From Fontisubflavum oceani (GTDB lineage Bacteria > Pseudomonadota > Alphaproteobacteria > Rhodobacterales > Rhodobacteraceae), in contig NZ_CP129111.1 of the NCBI RefSeq assembly GCF_030407165.1, positions 496,001 to 560,000 on the forward strand: a DNA stretch of 64,000 bases, written 5' to 3'. Shown here in pieces: positions 25,968-34,534 of the stretch. The first letter of the stretch is position 1; each line of letters begins with the position of its first letter. The position numbers were made by a program, and so were the translations under genes. The notes under the pieces are model-generated. The model worked only from the letters and a program-made list of their open reading frames with translations. It ran no database searches and was not told where the DNA came from.

Positions 25968-28275
25968 TGGCCGTCCTCCTCGCGGGCGTCTTTCGGTCGC
26001 CCATAATATGTCCCGCGGAGAAGCGCATAGGCCGCCAGCGCCGCAATCATCACCACAGCGATCTCGCCAAAGGTATCCAGCGCCCGGAAATCCACGAGGA
26101 TCACGTTAACGATGTTCCGGCCATAGGCTTCGGGCCAACTGGTGATTTCGAAATAGTCGGTCAGGCGTCTGTCGATATCGCCCTGCAACACCGCGATCAA
26201 AATCGCCGTTGTCACCAGGCCGACACTCACCGCCACTACTGCATGCCAAGGCCGTTTGTCTCGGTGCCCCGCCATGATCTCGAGGCGCGGCAGCTTCAAC
26301 ATCGCGACCGCCACCAACACCACGACCAGTGTCTCAACCAAAAGCTGCGTAATCGCCACATCGGGCGCGCTGAACATGATGAAGATCAGCGCCACGCCAA
26401 TCCCAACCACGCCCAAGGAGGCAATCGCGGTCATCCGGCTGGAGGTAAACGCGGTCAGGATCGAGCCTGCCGCGACAAACACCAACACCGCCCAGTGTTT
26501 GAACAACAGCCCGTCCAGCTCAGCCCCGAGATCCAAGTCGAACGCCAACACATCGCGGGACCAGATCGTGATGGCGCTCAGAACCGCCAGGGTTGCGAAA
26601 ATCACGAAGAGATAGCGCTGCAACACGCCCGATTGCAGGTGCCGGGTCTGCCACGCGGCAAGCGCTTTCAGACCGTCCAACACGCCATCCCAACCTGGGT
26701 CGAATTTGATCGGATTGGCGTCGAACAGGCGCGCGAGGAACGAGCGGAGCGGTCGGTGAACCACATAGATCACCGCCCCCGTCGCGAAGGTGATCAGGGA
26801 CAGGATGAAGGCCGCATTGACCTCCTCAAAGAGATAGAGATCAACATCGACATCCGGGCTGCCATAGACCGCCCAAGTACCGGGCGCGACCAGCCAGGCT
26901 TCGATCGTGTCTGGAAAGAGACCAAAGAACAGGCTCAGACCGGCCAGAACCAACGGCCCGGTCAGCATGAAGACCGGCCCCTCATGCGCCGGTTTCGGCG
27001 TCTCGGCCAGCGGACCGAAGAAGGGCCGCAACGCCACAATCCCGGCGACCGCAAACATCAGGGCCGAGGCCGCGAAAGCCGCGCCGGTGACCCAGATCAT
27101 CCCTTGATCCAGTTCCAAGCCCGCTTTGTAGAGGAACTCTTTGCCGATGAAGCCGACCAAGGGCGGGATACCCGCCATCGACACGGCGGCCACCGCCGCC
27201 GCCAATGCAGTGATCGGCATTTTGCGGCCCAAGCCGCGCAGCACCTCAGCTTCGCGCGTACCGGTGGCATGATCGACAATCCCGATCATCAGGAAGAGCG
27301 CGGCTTTGTAGAGCGAATGCACGACGAGAAAGAGCATCATTCCCTTGATCGCATCGCTTGTCCCCGCCCCGATGAAGAGCGTCAGCGTGCCAAGCGCCAT
27401 CAGCGTGGTATAGGCCAGGACTTGTTTGATGTCGGTCTGCCGCATGGCCAGGATGCTGGCAAAGACGGCCGTAAACCCGCCCACGATCACCAACGTCCAG
27501 AACCACAGATCGGTGCTGCCCAGCGCCGGATTCATCCGCGCCATCAAGAACACGCCCGCCTTTACCATCGTGGCGGAGTGTAGATAGGCCGAGACCGGCG
27601 TCGGCGCGGCCATCGCGTTCGGCAGCCAGAAATGGAACGGAAACTGCGCCGATTTCGTGAAGGCGCCTGCGAGGAACAGGATCACGATCGGCACATAGAG
27701 CGGATGTGCCCGGATCATGTCGCCCTGGGTCAGGATCACGGAGAGCTCAAATGAGCCCGCCACATTGCCCAGCATGATGATGCCCGCCAGAAGCGCCAGC
27801 CCCCGGTCCCGGTCACAAGCAATGCTTGCAGGGCGGAACGGCGCGATTTCGCCTCGTCGGAGTTGAAGCCGATAAGCAGGTAGGAGGAGATCGTCGTCAC
27901 CTCCCAAAACACGAAAAGCGCGATCAGGTTGTCGGCCAAAACCAGGCCCAACATCCCGCCCATGAACGCCATGAGGTAAAGCACGAAACGCGGATATTCC
28001 GGATGGTTGCCCAGGTATTTCGACGAATAAAGCGTTACCAATGCGCCGATGCCGCTGATCAACAGCGCGAAGGTCAGGCTCAGCCCATCCAGGATCACCG
28101 AGAGCCGGATATCCAGCGCGGGCACCCACTCATAGGCCCAAAGAATGACCTCGCCCGCCGCGACCTGCGGCACGAATTGCACCAAATAGGCAAAGATCGC
28201 CACGGGGATCAGAATCGACATCCATCCCGCTGGCCCGCCTGCTGCGCGCGGCACCTCTACGCCTGCCTCTGCCAC
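25964..28275 (-). CDS. mnhA: Na+/H+ antiporter subunit MnhA/MrpA, with one single-base deletion
   Basis: The largest Mrp subunit: NuoL-like proton antiporter domain (DGLSLTFALLISGIGALVTLY, FFVFWEVTTISSYLLIG-type helix with FWEVTTISSYLLIG, KSAQFPFHFWLPNAM) followed by the C-terminal DUF4040/MrpA domain. The first 157 or so codons are in one frame and the rest in another; adding one C to the run at 27800-27804 restores TGTGGLALLAGIIMLG. Corrected length is about 770 aa. The only in-frame upstream start is GTG 28275, with a weak site; the usual first PFLGA-type helix is not seen, so the true N-terminus is uncertain. Confidence 0.9.
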
Positions 28276-28341
28276 GTCTGTCCCACCCTTCTCGTTCCTG
28301 GGCCTCGCCAGCCCTGTCTTCTCGGCCCCTTAAAGGCCGCG

Positions 28342-29307
28342 TTATCCCGCTGCTTCCAAAGTGATCGGAGAGACAAACCCCTCCGGCTTCACCGCGATCA
28401 CCGCGCAATCCACCCGGTGCAAAATCGTCTCGGCCGTATTGCCCATTATGAACCCGCTGATGCCGGTCCGCCCCACTGTGCCCATCACGATCAGATCCGG
28501 GCCAAGAGCCTCGGCAAATTCCGCAATCGCGTCGCCGGGCAGACCCTTAATCATATGCAGATTGTCCCGCTCCACCTGCGGGTAGTCGGCCATCAGCGCA
28601 TCGAAGCGGGCCTTTGCCTCTCCCCGTTCGCGCTCGACCATCTGATCCACTTCACCTTGGTATTTCGACGTATACCGCCCGTGGCGCAACGCATGTTCTT
28701 CCTGCAACCGCCAGGCATGCGCCACATGACAGACCGCCTTGTCACGCTCGGCGAGCGAGGTCGCCAGATCCATGACCAAATGGTCGAGTTTGTTGTGCAC
28801 TGTCTCGCCTTCAGGATCCGGGTCAACCGTGGCCAGGACTGTGTCGAAATTCCCGTCGCCCGGGCCCTTCAACATCCAGACTGGGCAGGGGCATTTGCGC
28901 AGCAGATGCATATCGACGCCCTTCAAGACGCCCTTGCCGTGCGGGGCCGCCGTGGCCCCTTTTATCACAATGTCATGCCCCTCGCGCAGCACCATGCGAA
29001 TGACCTCGACAAAGACACTGCCTTGCAACACCGCTTCGGTGGCCTCGACGCCTTCTGCGCGAGCCCGCTCTGCCATTTTTGCGAGGCGGTCCCGGTGATA
29101 GGCAATCACATCCTCTTCGATCTCCGCCCCGCGATGCCCCTGGATCGCGGACAAAAGCCGCGCCAACTCACCCGGGGCCGCATCAATCACATCGACCAAG
29201 GTCAAGGCCGCGCCATTGACCTTGGCCAAATACAACGCCCGCTCCAAAGCCACCTCATGCAGGCTGTCTTCGGTCAGGACTGTCAGAATGCTCTTAAAGC
29301 GTTTCAC
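28342..29307 (-). CDS. Tandem-domain universal stress protein (UspE-like)
   Basis: The 321-aa protein has two Usp domains (about 1-150 and 155-310). The second ends with the ATP-binding signature DLIVMGTVGRTGISGFIMGNTAETIL (G-2x-G-9x-G-S/T type), while the first has the degenerate DIVIKGATAAPHGKGVLKGVD. It is probably cytoplasmic and nucleotide-binding. It lies 66 bases upstream of mnhA on the same strand, so it may be the first gene of the Mrp operon, which would tie sodium/pH homeostasis to a stress sensor. The divergent neighbour is an OxyR-like regulator. Confidence 0.88.
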   Translation of the reverse strand: MKRFKSILTVLTEDSLHEVALERALYLAKVNGAALTLVDVIDAAPGELARLLSAIQGHRGAEIEEDVIAYHRDRLAKMAERARAEGVEATEAVLQGSVFVEVIRMVLREGHDIVIKGATAAPHGKGVLKGVDMHLLRKCPCPVWMLKGPGDGNFDTVLATVDPDPEGETVHNKLDHLVMDLATSLAERDKAVCHVAHAWRLQEEHALRHGRYTSKYQGEVDQMVERERGEAKARFDALMADYPQVERDNLHMIKGLPGDAIAEFAEALGPDLIVMGTVGRTGISGFIMGNTAETILHRVDCAVIAVKPEGFVSPITLEAAG

Positions 29308-29353
29308 CGCAGCTCACCCAAATTCGGTTGACGGACACATAATGCGCGCTTGT

Positions 29354-29401
29354 CGATTGGGCCAATCGAAACTAAAATCGGTTTTGATAGATAATACCGA
29401 T
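29354..29401. promoter_or_regulatory. Two palindromes in the usp/LysR divergent promoter region
   Basis: CGATTGG-G-CCAATCG (29354-29368) is a perfect 15-bp palindrome. It is followed by ATCGGT (29377-29382) and ACCGAT (29396-29401), an inverted repeat with 13 bases between, just before the LysR start. These are plausible LysR-type sites controlling both the regulator and the usp-mnh operon. Confidence 0.5.
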
Positions 29402-29408
29402 CAAAAAC

Positions 29409-30329
29409 ATGCCCACGCTTCAACAGCTTCGTTATCTGGTCGCCGTCGCCGACACGCTGCATTTCCGCCGCGCGGCCGAACGCGCCCATGTGACCCAACC
29501 AACGCTTTCCGGCCAATTGAAAGAGCTGGAGGCGAAACTCGGCATCCAGTTGGTCGAACGCTCACGCGCCCGCGTCGTGCTGACCCCGACCGGGGCGGAG
29601 ATTGCCGCACGCGCCCGGGCGATCCTGCGCGATGTCTCGGATATCCAAGAGATTGCGAAACAGGGCCAGCACCCGCTTGGCGGCACGATCCGCGTCGGCG
29701 TCGTACAGTCGCTCGGCTCCTATCTCTTGCCGCTGGTGATCCCCGATCTGCATGCCAGCCACCCCGATTTGCGGCTCTATGTCCGTGAGGGGCTGGCCAC
29801 CGACCTGCTAACGCGCATCGATGAAGGCCGTCTTGATCTCTTGTTCTTCCCCTTGCCCGTCACCGGCGCAGATCTAAATACCGCGCGGCTCTTTCGCGAG
29901 CCGCTCTTGGCCGTGACCGCGATAGACCATCCGCTTGCCGACCGCCCACAGGTTGCCCGGGAAGACCTGCGCGGCGAGACGATCTTGACGCTAGAGCCGG
30001 GGCACAGGTTGCACGAACAGATGAAACAGATTTGTGCCGATACCGGCGCCGAGCTGAGCCTCGATTATGAGGCCACGTCGCTTGATACGATCCGGCAAAT
30101 GGTGGCCATGGGGCTTGGCATCTCGCTTTTGCCTGCGCTTTATGTCCGATCCGAGGTGACCCAAAACGCGCTGGTGACATCGCGCCCTCTAGCCGGTCCG
30201 GTGCCGTTCCGCTCCATCGGTATGGTCTGGCGCAAAACCGCGCCCCGCAGCCGGGAATTTGCTGAACTGGCGCAAATCTTGCGCCGCATATTGCGCGAGG
30301 CCGCCCCTGAGGTGACGGTTATCGACTGA
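29409..30329 (+). CDS. LysR-family regulator, OxyR-like but lacking the first redox cysteine
   Basis: A 306-aa LysR protein: N-terminal HTH (about 1-60, LQQLRYLVAVADTLHFRRAA and VTQPTLSGQLKELE) and a substrate-binding domain closest to OxyR (LLTRIDEGRLDLLFFPLPV, LEPGHRLHEQMKQIC, YEATSLDTIRQMVAMGLGIS). The OxyR cysteine pair reads Arg200 and Cys209, so the peroxide-reactive position is lost while the second cysteine remains. It probably responds to something other than H2O2 through disulfide formation. It is divergent from usp and followed by a paralogue. Confidence 0.88.
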   Translation: MPTLQQLRYLVAVADTLHFRRAAERAHVTQPTLSGQLKELEAKLGIQLVERSRARVVLTPTGAEIAARARAILRDVSDIQEIAKQGQHPLGGTIRVGVVQSLGSYLLPLVIPDLHASHPDLRLYVREGLATDLLTRIDEGRLDLLFFPLPVTGADLNTARLFREPLLAVTAIDHPLADRPQVAREDLRGETILTLEPGHRLHEQMKQICADTGAELSLDYEATSLDTIRQMVAMGLGISLLPALYVRSEVTQNALVTSRPLAGPVPFRSIGMVWRKTAPRSREFAELAQILRRILREAAPEVTVID

Positions 30330-30354
30330 CAGATCCATGATGCAGAAAAGTTAA

Positions 30355-30401
30355 GGGCGATCCCCGCCTGACTGACGGCAGGGGTCAGGTAAGGATCGCC
30401 C
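30355..30401 (+). other. Long nested hairpin between the two LysR genes
   Basis: GGGCGATCC (30355-30363) pairs perfectly with GGATCGCCC (30393-30401), and within it CCTGAC (30367-30372) pairs with GTCAGG (30384-30389). The result is a 47-base stem with small internal loops, 25 bases after the first LysR stop. No T-run follows. It could be a terminator, an attenuator or part of a small RNA. The rest of the 30330-30584 gap shows only an A-rich stretch before the second LysR start. Confidence 0.45.
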
Positions 30402-30584
30402 AATGGTAACGCTGCGAGTCCGTGAATACTGGAAGGGACTAAACAACCAGCATGAGCATCGTCACCGACGGCGGAGATGCGCGTGCCCACATCCCCTCCA
30501 CATGATCCTTTCTTTCACAACTCTTGCAAAAGGCAAATACAATCGCATATGAACATTCGATAGAAAAAAACTAACGAGCATCCT

Positions 30585-31523
30585 ATGCCTGTCTCCGTGC
30601 CACCGCTCACTTTGCGCCAGATGCGCTATCTTGTTGCGCTAGAAGAAACCGCCCATTTCCGTGAAGCCGCTGAATCCTGTGGCATTTCTCAACCCTCGCT
30701 CTCCGTGCAGATCAAAACGCTCGAAGATGCGCTTGGCCTGACCCTGGTCGAACGCGGTCGTGGACCGGTGCGGCTCACGCTGGCGGGGCGCGAAGTCTCC
30801 TCCCGGTCCCGCGATATCCTTGACGCGACTCAAGGGATTCTCGACCTCTCGGTGACCTTGCAATCGGGCCTGGGCGGAACCTTGCGTCTTGGCACCTCTG
30901 CCACACTCGGCCCCTATCTGATGCCGCATGTGGTCGGCGATCTGCATCGCAGCCACCCCGACCTTCGGCTTTATATCCGCGAAGCCTCCCCGCGCGAACT
31001 TCTTCGTGAGTTGAACGATGGGATGCATGATCTGATCCTGACGCAGTTGCCGGTATCTGGGGCGGCGCTCACCACATCCCGGCTGTTCCGCGAGCCGCTG
31101 TCGGTGGCCCTGCCGGTTGATCATCCACTGGCAGAGAAAGAGATGCTCGACGGGCCCGATCTGTCGGATCAAACGATTCTCTCCCTCTCACCTAGCTACA
31201 CCTTGCATGATCAGATTGCCGCAGTGTGCCTTGAAACCGGCGCCACGCTGTCACGGGATTACGAAGGCACCTCGCTTGATGCCCTTCGTCAAATGGTGGC
31301 GATGGGGATGGGCGTCACCTTCCTGCCGACGCTTTATGTCAAATCCGAAATTGAAAACCGCGCCCAGGATGTTGTCGTCCGACCGTTCCGTGGCCGCCGG
31401 TTCTCGCGCTCCGTCGGGTTGGTCTGGCGCTCCGCCACGGGGGCCGCAAGCGCCTATGAGCGGCTGGCGCAGCTGATCCGCGACACCGCAGGTCGGTTCC
31501 CCGATCTGGTGATCGAAGGTTAA
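30585..31523 (+). CDS. LysR-family regulator, second OxyR-like paralogue
   Basis: A 312-aa LysR protein closely related to the one at 29409-30329: HTH (LRQMRYLVALEETAHFREAA, ISQPSLSVQIKTLED) and OxyR-like effector domain (LSPSYTLHDQIAAVC, YEGTSLDALRQMVAMGMG). The first redox position is Thr206 and the second is Cys215, so it too lacks the reactive cysteine of OxyR. The two genes appear to come from a tandem duplication. No target gene other than the surrounding ones is evident. Confidence 0.88.
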   Translation: MPVSVPPLTLRQMRYLVALEETAHFREAAESCGISQPSLSVQIKTLEDALGLTLVERGRGPVRLTLAGREVSSRSRDILDATQGILDLSVTLQSGLGGTLRLGTSATLGPYLMPHVVGDLHRSHPDLRLYIREASPRELLRELNDGMHDLILTQLPVSGAALTTSRLFREPLSVALPVDHPLAEKEMLDGPDLSDQTILSLSPSYTLHDQIAAVCLETGATLSRDYEGTSLDALRQMVAMGMGVTFLPTLYVKSEIENRAQDVVVRPFRGRRFSRSVGLVWRSATGAASAYERLAQLIRDTAGRFPDLVIEG

Positions 31524-31577
31524 GCCACAAGCCGCGCCGCATGAGGCCGCGACGTGGTGGGCAGCCAAGCAGAACAC

Positions 31578-31624
31578 GCTCATGAGCGCCCGGTGGCCTT
31601 CCGGCGCCTCATGAGGACACCGGG
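31578..31624. repeat. Nested palindrome block downstream of LysR
   Basis: GCTCATGAGC (31578-31587) is a perfect 10-bp palindrome. CCCGGTG (31589-31595) pairs with CACCGGG (31618-31624), and between these arms lies a second TCATGA-centred palindrome, CCTCATGAGG (31607-31616). It may be a terminator-like structure for the LysR gene or a dispersed element. Confidence 0.5.
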
Positions 31625-31799
31625 CAATGGACGCGATGGTTGCTGGCGGCATAAGCCTCGTAGGGCTGTGGCCATCTAGCATACCGCGAAGTTCATCGCC
31701 AAATATGCGCCGGGCCTCATACTGCGCGAAGGTCAAGAGGCTTTCGGCAAAACCAGGCTACCGAGCGTGGTCCGCACCGGTCGCGGAGATCACCCGACA

Positions 31800-31837
31800 G
31801 GTTACAAAAAACCCGCGCCCCGGCCTTTTTCGTAACC
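31800..31837. repeat. Inverted repeat with internal A and T tracts
   Basis: GGTTACAAAAAA (31800-31811) and TTTTTCGTAACC (31826-31837) form a 12-bp stem with one mismatch around a 14-base GC-rich loop. It resembles a bidirectional terminator but no gene end lies nearby on either side. Confidence 0.45.
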
Positions 31838-32200
31838 TATTGGCAACCGGCGCGCCTCACCTTTGCGCTTGCCAGTTGCCGGGGTTTCTTGCTCAACTCC
31901 GCCAACTTGCAACCAGGATGGCAGGCCGCATGATCCATATCGATGCTGCGCAATATGGGCGCAGACCCGGGGAGCCTCTTCTCCCGACACACGTCGGGCA
32001 CCGGACAAACCAGGTTAATGCCGGCGAAGTCACGCGCGGTCCCCGCGACGCCCTGCAACGGCCAATCTCTCTTTGGGACATCCGCGATGTTCTGTATTGC
32101 CACCAGGGCCTGACCGCTGTCGGATTCGACAAATCCAAAATCACTGGCATCATGGGCGGCACCTAGTAGGCCAAGTTTTATCAGGTGCTCGCAAACTCAG

Positions 32201-33901
32201 ATGAATGATTTGACCCATATCCCCCCCAAAACGCTGGCGCTTCGCCCGCCGGATATGGTGATGCGACTGGCGCGGATGGGGGCAAGCTTTCCAACCAGGC
32301 TGAGTTTCCTGCGTGTTTTGATGCGCCGACTGCATCAAGACAAAGTCAGCGTGACCAGACGGTTATGGGAGATGACACCCGAAGGATATGGTCGGGCCGT
32401 TTATACATTGACCCTCGGTGGGCATAGTTATGCGCTGGTTGCCTTCTCTCATGCCTTGGACACCGACGACCGAACCGACCGCGTTATCGCCGAACGATGG
32501 GACACGACTTATGCGCTGTTCGATGGGCTGCCGACGCGGGGGGATCTAGATCGGCTGGAAGCCAATGTGCCGCTCCAAGAGGCGGGCCGCGTCTCGCCGC
32601 GAGAGTTGGTGTTGAGCCGCGCCAACAAAAGCGTTCGTCTGTTTGATCATGTGGTCGATGCCTTGGCCAACGGCCAGCAGCCGGACACCGAAAAGCTGTT
32701 CGCGACCGGGTATCTCATGCGCACGACGGCGGTTTATGGCAATGGCAAATTCGGCTTGGCCGATCGGGCCCAAATTGCCGGGCGACCGGCGCTTGGCGGT
32801 GCCTTTCAGGCCGAGATGCTCACCGTTTGGCTGATCCGGCATTTTACACATGACTTGGTCGACCACATCGCCAAGGCCCGTGCACCAGAACGGGCCGTGT
32901 CTTTGTCGAATGAAAACAAGCGGCTTTTGGGTATCGGCAATGCAACCGGCCTTGGCATGGCGCCGTTTCTTGCGACCCATCCTGAGCTAACCCATGCCTG
33001 GGTTTTGGCCCGCGAGACGGCCTTGGCTCGGATACGCGCCCTGCCAACGGCAAGCGCATCGGACAAAACGGCATTCGCACAGACCCTGGACCAAGCCATC
33101 GCCCATGTGGAGAATTGGGATGTCGCGGACCCGACCCAGATGGCGCGCATCCACGGCCTTCGGCGCGACCTGTCTGCGATCCGCGATCTGACGAGAACCG
33201 GATGTTTGGACGCGCCCCACCCTTGGGAAAACCTGAGCCTTGAGGCCCTGGCGTATGGCCTGGAAGCGCAGGAATGCCTAAATGCCGTAATGATGGAGCC
33301 CTATGGCGCTTTGATCGATGATTTGGCGATGGAGATGCAAACCGGAGTGCCAAAACGGCTGTCGCCACGGATGCGCTTGGACGAGCTCGCAACGATCATC
33401 CGGCAAACCTATGCCTGGGCCCTGAAGATAGATTTCGACGACCCCGGTGAGACCCATCAGTTCTGGTATGTCTCCGAAGATAAGGCGGAACCGAGGCTGG
33501 GTGTTCGGGCTGAAGAACCGGGCGGAGAATTGGAGACCCCGCTGGACATTGCGCGCCAGGTGCAAGGCCTCGACCGGGCGCTGCGAGAGGCGCACCCCAC
33601 CGATAGCGTCGCGGCGTTTCTAATGCGCCGCCCAGATCAGCGGCATGTGGTCGACCGTGTGCAGAGCATCGCGACCCATCCTTATGGAGAGATTCGCGAC
33701 AACCTCATTGGGCAGGCCTGCCTGCCAATTGATCTGCTGCGCTTCAAACTCGCGTTTTTCGGCGCCACCCGGTTTGATCCAAAATCCGACCGCTGGACCC
33801 GGATCACGCTCTGCCAAGGTGCGCCTCTGGTCGGCGAGATCGCTGAGGTCGATCCAGATGGCTGGGCGCTCTGGTCACCGCCACGCGCGACCGCCGCATG
33901 A
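32201..33901 (+). CDS. Uncharacterised 566-aa protein, first gene of an orphan operon
   Basis: I do not recognise a characterised family. The protein is soluble by appearance, with no signal peptide or membrane helix. It has distinctive segments: SVTRRLWEMTPEGYGRAVYT (about 48-67), FDGLPTRGDLDRLEANVPLQ, GNGKFGLADR and SLSNENKRLLGIGNATGLGM (about 238-257) followed by APFLATHPELTHAW, and a C-terminal IGQACLPIDLLRFKLAFFGA. Its stop overlaps the start of a DUF3726 gene (ATGA), so the two are coupled, and an Ldh-family oxidoreductase follows. This suggests a catabolic enzyme or assembly factor for a hydroxyacid pathway. The ATG at 32201 lacks a clear ribosome-binding site. Confidence 0.8.
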   Translation: MNDLTHIPPKTLALRPPDMVMRLARMGASFPTRLSFLRVLMRRLHQDKVSVTRRLWEMTPEGYGRAVYTLTLGGHSYALVAFSHALDTDDRTDRVIAERWDTTYALFDGLPTRGDLDRLEANVPLQEAGRVSPRELVLSRANKSVRLFDHVVDALANGQQPDTEKLFATGYLMRTTAVYGNGKFGLADRAQIAGRPALGGAFQAEMLTVWLIRHFTHDLVDHIAKARAPERAVSLSNENKRLLGIGNATGLGMAPFLATHPELTHAWVLARETALARIRALPTASASDKTAFAQTLDQAIAHVENWDVADPTQMARIHGLRRDLSAIRDLTRTGCLDAPHPWENLSLEALAYGLEAQECLNAVMMEPYGALIDDLAMEMQTGVPKRLSPRMRLDELATIIRQTYAWALKIDFDDPGETHQFWYVSEDKAEPRLGVRAEEPGGELETPLDIARQVQGLDRALREAHPTDSVAAFLMRRPDQRHVVDRVQSIATHPYGEIRDNLIGQACLPIDLLRFKLAFFGATRFDPKSDRWTRITLCQGAPLVGEIAEVDPDGWALWSPPRATAA

Positions 33902-34512
33902 TCACACCATCGCTCAATGAAGTGGCCAAAAAGATGCACGATGCGGCGCGCGGTGCCGGTTGGCCGCAAGGGATCGCTGCCGAGATCGGCGCGGCAGCAG
34001 CTTGGTTATCCGCGCAAGGGGCGAATGGCGTTGGCATCGCGCTCGACGCGCTGCAATCGGCACCAAGCCCCGTTGAAGCCTGGCAAAACGGCGACGACAT
34101 CTGGCGCATAGGCCCCGGCCCTGTCGCCCTTGTCGGACCGTCAGCGCTTGACCTAGCACTCACAGGTGATGGCCCCGTTTGTATGACCCTGGACGATAGC
34201 CCAGCTCTCTTTTTAGGGTTTGCCGGGTGGGCCTCCACCCAAACCGAACAGCGGATCACGCTGGACGGGGCAATCGCAGCAAAAATTGACGCCGGGCATT
34301 TGTTGGGGGCACCGCATAACGACCCCGCCCGCCGGGACATTTTGATCACGCTGCAACCCGGTATGGCGCAACACCCACCTGGCTTGGGCCGCCAAACGCC
34401 CGGTGCCACAGCCTGGACTGAGGCCGAAAGCTTCGCGGCAAAAACGCGCGTTCCCACCACAGAGACCTCACGCACCCGCGGGGCAGGTGCAGATGGGATT
34501 GACGCTGACTGA
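33898..34512 (+). CDS. DUF3726 protein
   Basis: A 204-aa protein with the family opening SLNEVAKKMHDAARGAGWPQ followed by GIAAEIGAAAAWL (about 5-40), which marks DUF3726. The middle (GPGPVALVGPSALDLAL, DDSPALFLGFAGW) looks like a compact alpha/beta domain and the C-terminal 30 residues look disordered. The function is unknown. It overlaps the 566-aa gene at its start, and the Ldh-family gene begins 22 bases after its stop. Confidence 0.78.
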   Translation: MITPSLNEVAKKMHDAARGAGWPQGIAAEIGAAAAWLSAQGANGVGIALDALQSAPSPVEAWQNGDDIWRIGPGPVALVGPSALDLALTGDGPVCMTLDDSPALFLGFAGWASTQTEQRITLDGAIAAKIDAGHLLGAPHNDPARRDILITLQPGMAQHPPGLGRQTPGATAWTEAESFAAKTRVPTTETSRTRGAGADGIDAD

Positions 34513-34534
34513 CCCCCTGATGAAAGAATGGCTT

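Larger units (their letters stand above)
31524..32200. other. Intergenic region without a supported gene
   Basis: No frame has a recognised family. It contains a nested palindrome block (31578-31624) and an inverted repeat with A/T tracts (31800-31837). On the - strand a frame of about 110 codons is open between about 32165 and 31837 but has no good start, no ribosome-binding site and no family match, so it is not called as a gene. Confidence 0.5.

Noticed and set aside
25967..27583. A 538-codon open frame antisense to mnhA
   Set aside because: The sense strand encodes conserved Mrp helices; the antisense translation is Arg/Gln/His-rich low-complexity sequence without recognisable motifs.
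30355..30401. The nested hairpin as a tRNA or classical terminator
   Set aside because: It lacks a cloverleaf and a T-run, so it is reported only as a structured element.
31837..32165. A roughly 110-codon - strand open frame before the orphan operon
   Set aside because: It has no ribosome-binding site, no convincing start and no recognisable family; it was left as part of an intergenic region.
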